Assembly (NCBI GenBank): GCA_963681505.1
Contig: OY811991.1
Location: forward strand, 5,377,555-5,441,554
Source: Eunapius fragilis
Taxonomy: Eukaryota > Porifera > Demospongiae > Spongillida > Spongillidae
Direction of reading: 5' to 3'
Length of the DNA: 64,000 nucleotides
Shown: in pieces, positions 1 through 19,467 of the stretch
Position numbering within the stretch: position 1 is the stretch's first letter
Layout: every line of letters starts with the position of its first letter
Position numbers and translations under genes: made by a program
The notes under the pieces: generated by a model
Databases searched by the model: none
What the model saw: only the letters and a program-made list of their open reading frames with translations
What the model was told of the DNA's origin: nothing

Positions 1-617
1 GATGCATTTATTGACATTGAATGAATGCATGTGCATGTGCCTTTAAAGTGAAATTTCTTTTGGCCTTGGTATTTAAGCATGTGACCAGCCACCTAGTAGG
101 TGATCTCTAATTAAAGAAATACTTCAGTTTTGGACAATGAAGAATTATTTTGCATGGTAGGCCCAAATTGCAAAGGGACCCCCCCCCCCCCTTGTTTTGT
201 GCATTAGGTATTAGGCTTTTCATTGCCGTATCACTTTTCATATTGCACCAGTAGACCTTACAGGGGGGGCAGGGTAGACTTTACAGGGGGCAGGGGGATG
301 AACTTATGACCTTACGGGGGGGGGGGGGGGGAGGTCAGTAGACTTTACAGGGAGGCAAGGGGGTGAGGGTCAGTAGCCCTTACAGGGGGGCAGGGGGATG
401 AGGGTCAGTAGCCCTTACCAGGGGGGGGAGGGACCTAACATCCATAGTTGAGGGCCTTTGGAAGGCCATTGGTACCTTGTGTCCTTTAAGGGACAACAAT
501 AGTCACATGTCCATGTCTATTGATGCAAAAGTGTAATGAGCATACCCCAGGTATTCATGTGCAAATCATTCCTTCTCTCTCTCTCTCTCCTCTCTCCTCT
601 CTCCTCTCCCTCCCTCC

Positions 618-650
<33 letters not shown>

Positions 651-713
651 ACACACACACATACACACACACATACACACACACATACACACACATGCAC
701 ACACACACACACG

Positions 714-777
<64 letters not shown>

Positions 778-1747
778 TCATCATCTACACATTGTCTTTT
801 GTGGGCAGAGATTATAGACATCCCCAAAGTGATAAATGTTAACACTGCTGTACTTCAGAAACAAGGATCTACCGCACAGAACACATGGAAGCTAGATCTG
901 GCGGTGGTCCCACGATACCTTCTGGCTCAGCCCCCCCCCCCTCCCATTTCAATCAAGCGAAGCCATTCAACTGTTGAGGGACAGTAGCTAGGCGCGATGT
1001 GTGCACAGCGTCAGGTGGCTTTTAAAATGATAATAGTACTTTGTAGAACTCGTACTGCATCGTAGCATTCCTGATCGTTGCGGTAGGGGCATTGGACTTC
1101 TACAAATGCGTTCCAGACGTGTTTGCATTACTAGTGAAATCACTCCCACCGCAAAAAATAATAATAATAATTAAAAAAATCATTGCCGCCGATACTGACA
1201 CATTGCATGATAGCTTCATACAACCAGCGTCCTGCGGCATAAGGCAGTATATATCTGTGGTTGCACAAACCCATCGTAGAGTGTTTTTATTATTTTTCAA
1301 AACACGCAGTTGCCGACCTCAGGCTCAGTGCTAAGCATAATATCACGTATCAAGCAGACGCAAATCAGCCAAATGCCAGTGCCTTGAAGTTTTTGCACGT
1401 TTGAAGCGTATTTGTAGCTGTACGATCTAGGCTGCCATGTAGCTAATGATGTACGATGTCCGGCCCGACAACCGCCTGGCGTGATCGGCAATGTATTATA
1501 TGTTTATTCCCGAAGTACTCTATTGTTTCTGCCAATACTAGCATGCGGGGCGGCTCACCATACACATCATACCTATTGCTAATAATAATTTCTTACCTTC
1601 TCTTTTCGGCGCCTTTCTTTCGTTGCTCTTAAAAAGCCGCACTAATGATGATTAAAATCTTCCGTCACACTCCCACGGGAAGGGGCACGTCTCGCCTAGA
1701 GCAAGTCACACAAACTGCAGTCTCAAGACTTTCAGATTGTTTTTAGC
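1..1747. other. Intergenic, low-complexity, no gene recognised
   Basis: I see no convincing exon here. The stretch holds a G-rich short tandem array near 242-430 (units ending in a 'cttacagggggg' type motif), a CT tract followed by a CA microsatellite at 573-775, and AT-rich sequence. The last 100-150 bases presumably carry the promoter of the hydrolase gene starting at 1748, but no clear TATA box or initiator can be named. Confidence 0.5.
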
Positions 1748-2254
1748 ATGTGGAAGGTTTCTTTCACATTGTATGTATGCTGTTTATACGGCTTCCTGCC
1801 GGGCCTTTGCGGCGCCGTAAATGAGGTGGGCGTCAATAAGAATAGAGCCCCATTGGTCACTTCCCCTTGGGCTCCTGTGGACGAAACACTGCAGAGCTAT
1901 GTTCAGAAACACACTTTCCCTGGTCAGTTTTAATCATTGGAGGCTTTTTTGTGGTTACCTTGTCTACTGTTGACGTAGGCTATGTGGCAGGTGTTGCCAA
2001 CGAAAGCGGTGAGTTGATTAACTTCGACGGTTCCACCACCCCCCACGCTGTTAAACCGTCGCGTGTTCTAAACATAGGATTTATATACCTGTCGGCGTAC
2101 GGGTCTTTCACGTACGGAGACCCCACTCCTGTCACTAACACCAACCCTCCCATGACACCCACGGTTAGTCCCCAAACCATTTTTGCTTTGTAAAAGAGGC
2201 AGAGGAGTTCATGTCACATGTGTGCGCTTGCTACGCGTATGTATATTTAATGAC

Positions 2255-2292
<38 letters not shown>

Positions 2293-2637
2293 CGTGTGTG
2301 TAAATGTGTGTACATGTGTGTGACCAGACACTGTTTGATATGGCTAGCCTCACTAAGGTACTATCAACAACCACAGCAGTGATGATACTGTACCAGCATG
2401 GCCATCTTGACCTTGGTGAGAGTAAACCGTATCAATATTGCCCTTCTGTTAAGTCTGAGTTCCACCTTAGACATGAAAGTGAGCGACCCTCAGTTGTTGG
2501 GACCTGGGTTTGCGGTCAATGGCAAAGGAGATATCTCACTGAGGAACCTTCTGCTCCACAATGCGGGGTACCCCCCTGATCCCAGCCCCAACTACTGTTA
2601 GTACTAAGAAGGAATGACCATTTGGTGTCCAGAATAG

Positions 2638-2688
<51 letters not shown>

Positions 2689-3792
2689 GTGTGTGTGGTG
2701 TGTGTGTGTGTGTGTGTGTGTGTGGTTATGGTGGTGTGTGTTATGTGTGTGTGTGTGGTTATGGTGGTGTGTGTGGTTATGTGCTCACATACACTCTGCA
2801 GGGGATGCATCATTTGGATGTCCCCAGACTGCCAATTATCACCCTACAGAGGACTTCAGCTGCCAGGCTCAGATTTATGCTGGCCTTCTCAGCCAGGTAG
2901 GGTCCTTAAATGTCTATTGTCCTGAACGTCCTCTGGGTGTGTGGGGGTGTGTCTTATATGGAGCCTAAACTGCTCCAATTGTGCACAGCACAATGTGAAA
3001 ATAGCTAAACCTTCATTCAGGCTGATAGTTGTAATGGCTGCAGCTCTGACTATTTCTGGCCTGAGATATATATAAATGAAAATTAACAAAACAAAAAAAA
3101 AAAAGAAGTTGTGTCCCCCAAAGGGCAGGTACCAGGGGACATCCAGGACAATAGACATGAACTATGGGTGTTTGTCTGTTATGTCTTCTGTAGTTTAGAG
3201 CAGTCATCACCTAACCCCCTCCCTTATTTATGTTCCTTCCCTTTCTCTCTTCTTTATGTCCTACCCCCTCTTTCCTCTTCCCTCCTCCCATCTTCTCTCT
3301 CCCCATCTTCCCATCTCCTCTTTTCTCCTCCCATCTCCTCTTTCCTCCTCCCATCTCCTCTCTCCATCTCCTCTTTCCTCCTCCCATCTCCTCTCTCCCC
3401 TTCTCCCTCTTCTCCCTTTCTCCTCTTTCCTCCTACCCACCTCCCCTCTTCTTTCTCCCCATCTCCTCTTCCCCAGACCCTTGTGTATCCTGTAGGTTCA
3501 CAGTACATATACTCAGACCTCAGTATGATCACAATGAAGTATGTGGTTGGAATTAAAGTGAGGTATGTTGACTTCCAGGGATGATGGGTCACAAGCCATT
3601 GGTACAACCCTGACATTCCTCATGCATATTTATTTATTTTCTGCATTCCATTCTGGTACAGTAAATGGTACAGACATTCCCAGGACCCATGCTACTAATT
3701 AGAGAGTGGTTTGTGATGACCTTACTGGGACACATTGGTGGGCCTTTGATGCACTGGGGTGGGAGAGATATTAAATTGTGCACATACCTCTC

Positions 3793-3846
<54 letters not shown>

Positions 3847-4641
3847 TAACCACCCTACGCTTTCTATCTCCATGGTTACTAACATTGTAAGGTAGCAAAA
3901 AAATAACATAGTCCAAATCACACAGACTTTTTTGAAGGACAGCTCTTATAACCTTATGTTTTTTTCTCTTTTAAATTGTCTGGGAAAATGATTTGTTGGA
4001 CTGGGATATCGATATCTCTTTGAAGGCTAGCAGCCATTTTGGTTGCCTCCCTTTTAAAATGTTAGCAGTTTACATAGTTCTTGTAGTGATCAGGAAACCC
4101 ACAAGGTTTACAAATGCAATTCACCTATATAATAGCTGCATTGCATTTGTAAACATTGTGGGTTCCCTGTTCATTAACACCTTACAAGGACTTCACTGAT
4201 CAAAATAAAGCAAGTGGCCATATTTTATAAATGGAACAACATAGGGTATACAAATATATTCCAATTTTGTGTATTAGAGTTGGGAGAATATATTAGGTAT
4301 TTAGGTCTACAATTTACCAAGAAATGACCCTGGTGGAAAGGGAGGGAGGGAGGGAGGGAGGGAGGGGGAAAGTTTGAAGTGGAGCCACACAGACTGAATG
4401 GAGTAGTATCCATAGGAAAGCCAAGGGGGGGGAGGTGGCCTTGGTTGTCCATATGCATTACAGAGGAAAGCCAAGGGGGAGGTGGCATTGGTTGTCTAAT
4501 CCTGTGTGGATGGAGGAGGTGGAGTTGATATGGAATGTGGAGTGTGGTGCAGAATGGTTTGTGATTGCTATGAGTAGCTGCAGGCATACCACATACCACG
4601 TTTGTTCTGCCCTTCTGTATAATCATGCCATCTGTTACTGA

Positions 4642-4694
<53 letters not shown>

Positions 4695-7600
4695 GTGCGT
4701 GCATGTAGAGATCTGGGCTTAGTGGAAGATGGGGACCTCAACCTCCAATGTGTTCATGGGCGACCAGACCTCGCCAAGAGTGAACCATATTTTGCCCAGT
4801 GCTACTACGAAGCCTTTGTGCGTGTGTACATCTTCAAGTTCCTGGGCCTGCCCACCATGGGTTTCCTCCCCCCTCTTTCCTCGTGGGGAGAATGTGCACC
4901 TACGTGGAATGACACAATCTATAGACACGAGTTGATGCAGGTGGGTGTGGCCCTCTTCGGAATTCTCCTTAACATCTGTTCTGTTCCCTCCTCTTCACTG
5001 TTATTCCTTTTTTAAAAAGGGGTTTGTCTCCGATGGAAATGCATATGCCCTTGGAGGGATATCAGGGCATGCTGGTACGTTGTGATCCTATCTGGTTACA
5101 CCTATTTCCTCTCTGTGTGGTATTTACTGTAACAGCAATGATCTAAGGTGCGGGGTTATGGTCTATTTCATTGGACTATGTCCTTCATGCATACCTCTGT
5201 TAATTGTTTTTTTCCTACTTCTAGGTTTATTTAGCACAGTTGGTGATGTTGAAACACTCCTTCACCATCTCATGTTTGCCACACCTGATGATTCATTCAT
5301 TAATGGTACCACTGTGAAGACCTTCACCACTGTGAGTCATGGGGAATGGTTTAATACTGATGGGGAGTGGTTTAATACAGGAGTGGTCTAATGCTAATGG
5401 GGAGTGGTCTAGTGCTAATGGGGAGTGGTCTGATGCTAAGGGGAGTGGTCTGATGCTAATGGGGAGTGGTCTAATGCTAATGGGAGTGGTCTAATGCTAG
5501 GTCCATTGAAATAGGTTTTTGATGCAGTGAAGAATAGTTCTTGTATAACATCAATCCCTTTAGGCAATGCTAACATTAGATACTAGCTCTTATTAGCAGT
5601 TCTGTTTGAGGTGGTGGTTAGGAGGTTCAGAATTAGAAGCTTTGATTCCTCACCAGTTAACCTGTACAAACCTTCCATTGTACACGCAGTGGGGCGCACA
5701 AAAGACTGTTACATCTAATTGTTACCTCTGATTGGCTAGGGGAGGACCTCAGGTCACCCAAGGTTATTAATAGTTGGCAGTGTATCAGACACTGTTATGT
5801 CTTTGAAGTCAAAATTAAATTACTGTTCCCTCACACACACACACACACACATACACACACCTCCCACCCCTAAATCAATTATCCCATGAATGCTACTTTG
5901 CCAGATGATGCAACACAATGCATGACAAATTGACCATACACGTGTGTATATGTCTGGTACGTGTACACAGGTGTACACATGCGTGTACGTGTACCTCATT
6001 GCAGCATCTATCGATGTTTGTATGAACACATGTGAGCTCTTGTCCATAGCAGTGTCAGTGTTCCACATCTAGTAGAAGTTATCTCTTTCCTTAGGTCTAC
6101 AACACATCCCAGTCTTCCAGAGCACTTGGCTGGGACACACATACGTAAGTGGCTGCATTAAATTACATTGTTCATGAGAGAGAGGGGGGAGGGAGGTAGG
6201 GAAAAAGTGAATGACAGGATGTTTTTTTTTTTTTAAGTGGTATATGGGGTATACCATGTCTGTATGTGTGTCCATGGCAATGCCTCACCCCACATGAACT
6301 GGTCTCATGTCATTAGTGATTACACATTGTCCTTGGTACGCATGACCGCATACCTTAGACATTACATCACATTGGGTTGGAGCGTGTTGCCAACAAAAAT
6401 AGTATGTATGGAAATAGGTGGGGAAAGGAGAAGACGTGGTTCTTGGAAAACTATGTACTTGGGTTACTCAATACATGAAACTTTGGCACTTTACTGCTGA
6501 TTTGCTTTCATGTAACAGAAAGGGCGTAGTGATGGATGGAAGGGATTAAATATTAGGCAGAGCAGTGCGGGCTTATGGTGAGTGTGGGGAACTGCTCATC
6601 TCTCAGTACTGCAGTGAATTGGAAAAGTACTGAGATGAGATTCCTTATTTTGGCTGTAGGGAGGGGCATTGTTCTCTGTACCCTGCTATTGTTCCACCAT
6701 CACAGCCATCCTCCCCACACACATTATGTTCGTGTCCATGTTACATTAATTTGGTATGTAATTAATTAATTATTTCATATCCTTAATGTGTAGGTTCTGT
6801 GGAAACCTTTCGTCTACAACTTACACCCATACTGGGTAAGTGGATATAAGCATGGTTGGAGAAATCAATGCAAAAGATTGGTATTACCACCACCCCTAGG
6901 TGTTACCACCACCCCTAGGTGTTACCACCACCCCTAGGTGTTAAAACCACTCCTAGGTGTTACCACCACCCCTAGGTGTTAACAGTGCCCCTAGGTGTTA
7001 ACAGCACCCTTAGATGTTAAAACCACCCCTAGGTGTTACCACCACCCCTAGGTGTTAACAGCGCCCATATATGTGTTACCACCACCCCTAGGTGTTAACA
7101 GTGCCCCTAGGTGTTAACAGCGCCCATATATGTGTTACCACCACCCATATGTAGCTGTACCAGGTGTCATGTGCTTCATCACTTTTCCCACAACCACTAA
7201 AAGCTGGTAATAGTTTCAAGTCTGTGCATGTATTATCTGGTGGGGATCATTCACATATAGCTAGGTACTGTGCAAAATAGCAGAATGTTCTCTTGGCTGT
7301 GCATGTTATCCCTGACGGCAAGCACATCTGCTCTAGACTGAAGTCTGTTATGTATGTGTCTGGAAGATTATGTACAGATGGTTTGAAGTTACCTGTCAGC
7401 TACATTCCTTCTTTGTCATATTAGCTTCCATTATAGCCTATAATCATGTGTGATGTATAGTTTACTACTCCCTCTTCTCCCTTCCTCCCCTCCCCACTTC
7501 TTCCTTTCCTTCCCCTTTCCTCTTCTCCCTTCCCCTCCCCTCTCCTCTTCTCCCTTCCCCTCTCCTCCTTCCCCTCCCCCTTCCCTCTTCTCCTCCTTCC

Positions 7601-7902
7601 CCTCCCCTTCCCTCTTCTCCTCCTTCCCCTCCCCCTTCCCTCTTCTCCTCCTTCCCCTCCCCTCTTCTCCTCCTTCCCCTCCCCTCTTCTCCTTCCCCTC
7701 CCCTCTCCTCCTCCCTTCCCCTCTCCTCTCCTCTTCCTCTGTCTCCAGGTACACTGGGACCCAGGTGTGCAATGACCCAGAAAGGCACATCATTACAATC
7801 CTTCTCACCAACCGTTGCTACCCCAATGATCCAGACACCATGATCACCCAAGCCCGAATTGACTTCAATAATGCAGTGAAGGAAGTTGTAGATAGCCTAT
7901 GA
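1748..7902 (+). CDS. Secreted serine beta-lactamase-like hydrolase
   Basis: Thirteen exons close in phase to about 480 aa: 1748-1922, 1979-2163, 2328-2415, 2471-2596, 2802-2896, 3477-3562, 4709-4940, 5020-5074, 5225-5331, 6095-6144, 6530-6577, 6794-6835, 7749-7902. The first ~22 residues (MWKVSFTLYVCCLYG...) are a hydrophobic signal peptide, so the product is probably secreted or lumenal. Penicillin-binding/class C beta-lactamase family marks are present: SLTK (the SxxK nucleophile, ~127-130) after FDMA, YSD (~235-237) in the place of the YxN motif, and HTG (~428-430) in the place of KTG, followed by YTGTQ. In animals this fold includes LACTB-like peptidases and esterases; the substrate cannot be told from sequence. 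Exons 10-12 are only 42-50 bp. The acceptor at 6530 was chosen because the nearer 'aacag' gives a stop. A polyadenylation signal AATAAA lies at 7999-8004. The 3' end faces the FERM gene 174 bp away. Confidence 0.8.
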
Positions 7903-7998
7903 GGCATGGCTTGACTGGCACGGTATTATTACATTTTCCCTAGCAAACATTGGACCTTTCCCCACTATATACTTAGAGCTTACGTATGTGTTCAGTCT

Positions 7999-8004
7999 AA
8001 TAAA
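7999..8004 (+). terminator. AATAAA polyadenylation signal of the hydrolase gene
   Basis: Canonical hexamer 97 bases after the stop codon of the beta-lactamase-like gene, inside the 174 bp between two convergent genes. No equally good signal is visible on the minus strand for the FERM gene in this gap, so its 3' UTR may run past it. Confidence 0.55.
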
Positions 8005-8076
8005 TTTTTTTTTAAACATTGTACTTTTGAGAACAAGGGGCTAAGGTGTGGTGTCATTGAGGAAGAGGTTAGAGGT

Positions 8077-14604
<6,528 letters not shown>

Positions 14605-14747
14605 GGCTGCCTTATATGAGCATCGAGGCGAAGTGATAGTTCCAGCAGCTTTGTGTATTTGCACTTGGAGGGTGGGGTTGTCGTGCGACGACGCATGCGC
14701 AGTGATAAAAATGACACGTGGACGTAAATACATGGAGGTCTGGGCAG
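14605..14747. promoter_or_regulatory. Bidirectional promoter, FERM gene and AKAP1-like gene
   Basis: Only 143 bases separate the two divergent start codons, so both transcripts must start from this region. It contains GCATGCGC at 14693-14700 within ACGCATGCGCAGT, which resembles the palindromic NRF1 site common in housekeeping promoters. No TATA box is seen. Confidence 0.55.
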
Positions 14748-16452
14748 ATGGAAAGCAGGACTTGGTCTACCACCATATTTCCACTACTTTACGGATTTAG
14801 AAAAATCGCCCTGCTAGGAATACCATCTCTAGCAGTTTTAGGATTAGCCGGACTGGCCGGGTGGAAATGGATGCGTAAATGCGAGGCTACTAAGATGGCT
14901 GTAGAGGCGCCGACAGAAGACCGCGACATTTCCGATAGCGCGAATGCTTCTAAACACGTCCCAGACGATGCAGCTGGCTCCACGTCAGCGCCATTTATTA
15001 GCAGCAATGACACGGAAGCAGAACGTTCGGATTTGGTGAAGCCAGCCTGCACAGGACTAAACACGTCGACTTGCGATGTGACCACTCAAGAAACTGCAGT
15101 GCGCTGTGACGCGCAGGCCAATCTCGATAACTGCGAATCGCGAAGCAGTAGCGCAGTTCTCCCGGACGATACCAGCAAGGCTTGCTCCGATGTCGCTGCC
15201 CCACGCAGCGAGCCGGGGTCGTCCGTGGCGGGAGAGTCGCCGCAGCGGGTCGAGTTCCGTTCGGAACGGCGCTCGTCGCGTTGCGCCAGAGTCCAGGCCG
15301 TCGTCAACATTCCGAAACACCTTGTCGGACGTTTCATCGGAAGGCAGGGTCGGAACGTAAAGGCTCTCCGGACGGAATCCGGGGGAGCGTACATCTACGT
15401 GGACCAGGTAGCAGCGGGTGATGGGCCGTTCGTCCCGTGCTTCGTGCATGGAGAGTCGGCCCAGGTGGAAGAGGCTCTGAGACTGATCTCTTACAAGTAC
15501 CCCAACATCAACGTCCCCAACGATGTCGGCTTTCGCAGCTGGCCTGGGGAGGAGGGCAGCTCCGGTTACGACAGCAGCAGTCCGACCGATGGCGTGCTGG
15601 ACCCGCCCCCCTCCAATCCCTGGGTGGCCGACCTTGCGAGAGTGGCACCCCCTCCTTCCCCCTTCCACGGCATGGTCACCTACATTGAAACCCTGAAGAA
15701 GGTGTGGATTTTACCACTGGATGCCCACCAGTTTGTGGAGGAGCTCCACAAATCCATGAACTCTTCCTACCTACACACCTTGCCGTTGCCTCCCACCAGT
15801 CCCCAGGCCAACGTGGGCACCTTCTGTGCCGTTGGCATCGACAGTAGTCACTGGTTACGAGGAGTCGTGCTCCAGACTAGCCCAGGGGGTGAGACCTGCG
15901 ACGTCCGTCTGGTGGACTATGGCAGCTGTGTCGTGGTACCTACCACTTCCCTCAGGCCCTTGAGGTAAGACCTTACCGAAAGCCGAGGTGATGGAGAGAG
16001 AGGGAGTGGCATGTTGTTTACTATTATTCCATTTCACAGGGTACAACACACTGAGGTGAAGGTGCGTGCATTTCCGTGCTTGCTGGCCAACATCGCTAAT
16101 GTATCGGCAGAGGGGACGAGTGAGTGGTCTGGTCTTGCATGTGGCGATGTTTGAAATGTGTCTGCATGTGTGACAGATCAGGAAGAAGCCATGACGGTGT
16201 TGCAGGCCCTGGTGGAGAACACTGTGATGGAGGTGCATGTGGTGGGGGTGGAAGTGGGAGAGGAGGCTGAGCAGCTGCCCAGTGTGGAGCTGTATGCACA
16301 GTATAGCTCGTGGGTAAGTGTCTGTTACTGTTATGTGTTCAGTGTGGTAACTTCTGTACACACACACAACACTGATCCTAAAGACACCAACATTTGTCAA
16401 TCGAGAACTTGTTGACCAAGGCTTTGCTATCTGGAAAGAGAAACCTGCATGA
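14748..16452 (+). CDS. AKAP1: AKAP1-like mitochondrial anchor with KH and Tudor domains
   Basis: Four exons close to exactly 500 aa: 14748-15964, 16040-16119, 16177-16313, 16384-16452. The first ATG in frame gives MESRTWSTTIF followed by one hydrophobic helix (IALLGIPSLAVLGLAGLAG, ~21-39) and basic residues, the layout of an outer-mitochondrial-membrane anchor. A single KH domain lies at ~180-250 with the GxxG loop GRQG after NIPKHLVGRFI. A Tudor domain follows (~300-495; FCAVGIDSSHWLRGVV, VRLVDYGS, then FVNRELVDQGFAIW). One KH plus one Tudor behind an N-terminal anchor is the AKAP1 plan; TDRKH/Papi has two KH domains. AKAP1 binds mRNAs and protein kinase A at mitochondria; I do not see a clear PKA-binding amphipathic helix in residues 45-175, which are Ser/Thr/Asp-rich. 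Exon 1 is unusually long and GC-rich for this window. AATAAA is at 16461-16466. Confidence 0.8.
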
Positions 16453-16460
16453 AAAATGAA

Positions 16461-16466
16461 AATAAA
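16461..16466 (+). terminator. AATAAA polyadenylation signal of the AKAP1-like gene
   Basis: Hexamer nine bases after the stop codon. The convergent B3GLCT-like gene ends 290 bp further on at 16758. Confidence 0.5.
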
Positions 16467-16757
16467 AACCGTCCACCATTGTTGCGAGGCATAATGTCCA
16501 TTGCTGAATGATTGGAGCAAATATGAAGTCAGGAAAGAACTGCTTTGTGATTGAGATTTATGTTCTTTTTTTAAAACCTTACTGTGGTGATTTAATTTAA
16601 GCATCCAAAGGCTATGTTGTCTTTTTTTAACCATGTCTGTCTATTTCAATGATGACTACCACTGATATGAGTCAGTGAATACAGGGTTAGTATGAATGGA
16701 TGGGTGGAATACTGAAGTGAGTACAGCACACAACAGGATGGAGTGTTATTTGTCTGC

Positions 16758-19410
16758 TTATAGTTCGTAGCTGCTGTGATGCTTCTTAGAGCCACCTGAA
16801 ATTGTCCTGGGTTCCATTAGGTAGTCTTTGTATATTGTGAAAGGGTCTTGAGGGTGGTGCCTGTGGAAGGATATGGCGGCTTTGTCCTTAAGTGCAGCAG
16901 AGGGGTAGTCCCTAGGTTGGGCCTACAATGGAGGGGGAGGGGTGCACTTCCATGAGCAGGAGGAGAGAGAGGAAGGTACCTGATGGAAGGCTGGGGAGTG
17001 AACCAAGTATATTCCAAGGTTCTCGGCTGCATTGCCAAGGAACATGTCATCTGGGTAGCTATCATGTGGACACTGGTAGTCAGCTTCCATTAACTTGGCC
17101 ACTGCAGCCCTGCTCAGTACCATCCTGTACACAGTGGACGACATAGTGATAAAATAGCTCCCTCTCCAGTTATGTTTTTATTCTACCTACAAACCCCTCA
17201 CCTTCTCCCTTTCCCTCCCACCCTCTCCAGTTAACCCCACCCCTTCCTTTCCCTTCCACCCTCTCCAGTTAGCCCCACCCCTTCCTTTCCCCTCCCACCC
17301 TCTCCAGTTAGCCCCACCCTCCTCCTCCTGTGACATAAGCACTGCCACCATCGTCAAGATGGGCCTTGTATCCGTACACCTCCCCCATCAGGGTGGGGAC
17401 TGAAACATTGTAGCACCCCAGTACCTTCCGAAGCCGCCCGACACTGCAAGGGGTGGGGCATCAATTAGGAGGGCCCCTCCCCCTGGCTACTACCTGCAAA
17501 CCTTAGCAGAGTGTCATCATCCACAATCACCAACCACAGCCTGTCAGGAAAGTCACTGAAGAACCTACGAATGATTGCCATTGTCTTCCCACAGTGCCCT
17601 GGGAAAAGTGGGTGGAGTTTCACTTGTAGTCACATTGTGTGATTGTCCCAGGGTAACCTTGTTCTGTGTTAGGCACCCCTACGTTGGATGTGGAGTAGGT
17701 GGGGTCTTCTACATCGCTATAGTAACCAATGCTTCCGGCTGCATCCAATCCCCACGTCTGGGTCAACACAGGTACTGCAACACAGTGATTGGTTGGACGG
17801 TTTGCGATGGACACACCCACAAACACACATGCACACCCACACACACCAGCACACACACACACTCACACACATGCACACCCACACACACCAGCACGCACAT
17901 CTAGTGTGATGATACTTCTCACAAGTCTTCACTGCAAACCACATGTCCTGCAAGCCCACAGGTGTCTACAATAAGAGGAAGGCACACAAAGCCAATAAGA
18001 TAACCACCTAGACTGTCTAGCCTAATGGAACCCCAAGCCAATTACTGTCTATATTCATGCCCCCCCCTGCCCCCTCCCTCCAAAATCAGAACCCTTTGTC
18101 ACAATCAGTGATGACATACACATCCACTTGTCCTCTGCGGGCAGTATGTGGCACAGCTGTCTACGTCCATCTCCCCCCCTCCCAAGCATAGCTCTGGTAC
18201 GTGCGTGAGGAGGACGCCATCTTTGCTCATGGGAGGTGCCTCTGGATAGAAGCTCGTTGCATCCACGCTGGTCATGTATTTCAGGAACAACGCCATCTGC
18301 AAGAGGAAAGGGCCTAATCAAAATGACAGGGTCTGGGGACTGTGATGTCAAGGGCCTTCACCTCGTATTGTGGATCGATGTTAAAGTTGGGGTTAAACTT
18401 GTGTAGAACGGACGCTGCCCTGTTGAGCCAGTCATGTGACAAATATGGGGGGGGGGGGGGGGGGGTGAGGGTAGGATGCATCAGTGCTTACTTGTGTAGC
18501 AATGGAGAACTGAGGAGCCATCCTGAAGGAAAGTGAGGGTAAGCCAGAGCCTCTCCTGTGCCTGCTGGTGCATAGTGATGGAGGATTGTAGGCTCTGCAT
18601 CCCACAAGGCATGACCAAGGAACAGGTACTGATGTAAAAAAAAATTTTTTTTTGGGTGAGAGGGGGATATAAGATTGAGTACAGTGGAACCCCTCTCTCT
18701 CTATAGACACACTCCAGAAATGCGAACATCTATTTAATACAGTTACTGATATCAATCATTGAAGTCTCACATACATTATGAGCCCTTGAAATGCGGACAG
18801 GGTGTCCGCATTAGAGGGATACCACTAATTATTAGTAGTGTGGAGAGGAGGCATACTTTGTTAAAGTCGTAGCGCTCCAATATCTTTTGCAGTTCGCGAA
18901 ACTCCACTATTGTTTCCTCCAAAGCGAAGAAAAACCACTTAGCTGCTTTGAATTTCTTCGATAGCCTTAGAACATTTGACCATGAACACAAGTAGGCAGC
19001 TGGTGCCTGCGTGACTTACATGGGGAAGAGAGGAGCCACCGTCCAAGCCCCAGAAGAAACCCATGACTCGTGCGTGAGCAGAATTGTGGGCGCCTTCTGG
19101 TAATGCGAACCATTGGCTTAATAATTACACATGTACGTACTTATGGCTTTTTATTTAATACCTTAGTAAGTTCGAGAATATTTTCCCGCCAAATGCTTCT
19201 TTTGTGTTCTGCTATAGCTGAATGTTGAGGATGCCGCTGTGAGACTACCACAAACACGACATCCTCAAGGTCTGCCGGTCGGCGTATAGGAATGAATTTA
19301 TAATTTATACCATATTCACCCGACCTAACAAACACATGTGCGCAGGGCTTACCGCCTATGGCACTGGAAATAAGGTACACTGAACATAACAAACGCGCCA
19401 AGAGCGACAT
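16758..19410 (-). CDS. B3GLCT: Beta-1,3-glucosyltransferase (O-fucose glucosyltransferase)
   Basis: Twelve exons close to 501 aa (human protein 498): 19410-19162, 19096-19020, 18965-18857, 18628-18492, 18419-18362, 18296-18120, 17947-17899, 17774-17658, 17598-17502, 17443-17318, 17124-16980, 16922-16758. A signal peptide ([19 protein letters not shown]) starts the protein. The N-terminal half has family marks such as [29 protein letters not shown] and THVPELC. The catalytic GT31 half has [19 protein letters not shown], the metal-binding DDD in [10 protein letters not shown] (~351-353), GGGGMVLSR, PDDMFLG and HSPAFHQ. It ends SYEL, in the place of the REEL-type ER-retention tail. The family ad glucose to O-fucose on thrombospondin type-1 repeats in the ER. 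The first intron-2 acceptor was placed at 18965 because upstream AGs break phase. The start codon lies 57 bp after the NCBP3-like stop codon. Confidence 0.85.
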
Positions 19411-19467
19411 CACAGCCGGTAAAGATTTAAAAATGAAAACGCACGGTTTCAAACAAAAATAACGAAA

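Noticed and set aside
517-987. Long frames on both strands with Cys-Val or His-Thr repeats
   Set aside because: They are translations of a CT/CA microsatellite.
14718-14747. Upstream GTG start for the AKAP1-like protein
   Set aside because: The in-frame ATG at 14748 directly precedes the membrane anchor and leaves room for a promoter.
15057-15668. 203-codon minus-strand frame opposite the AKAP1-like exon
   Set aside because: It mirrors a GC-rich coding exon on the plus strand; no splice sites or domains support it.
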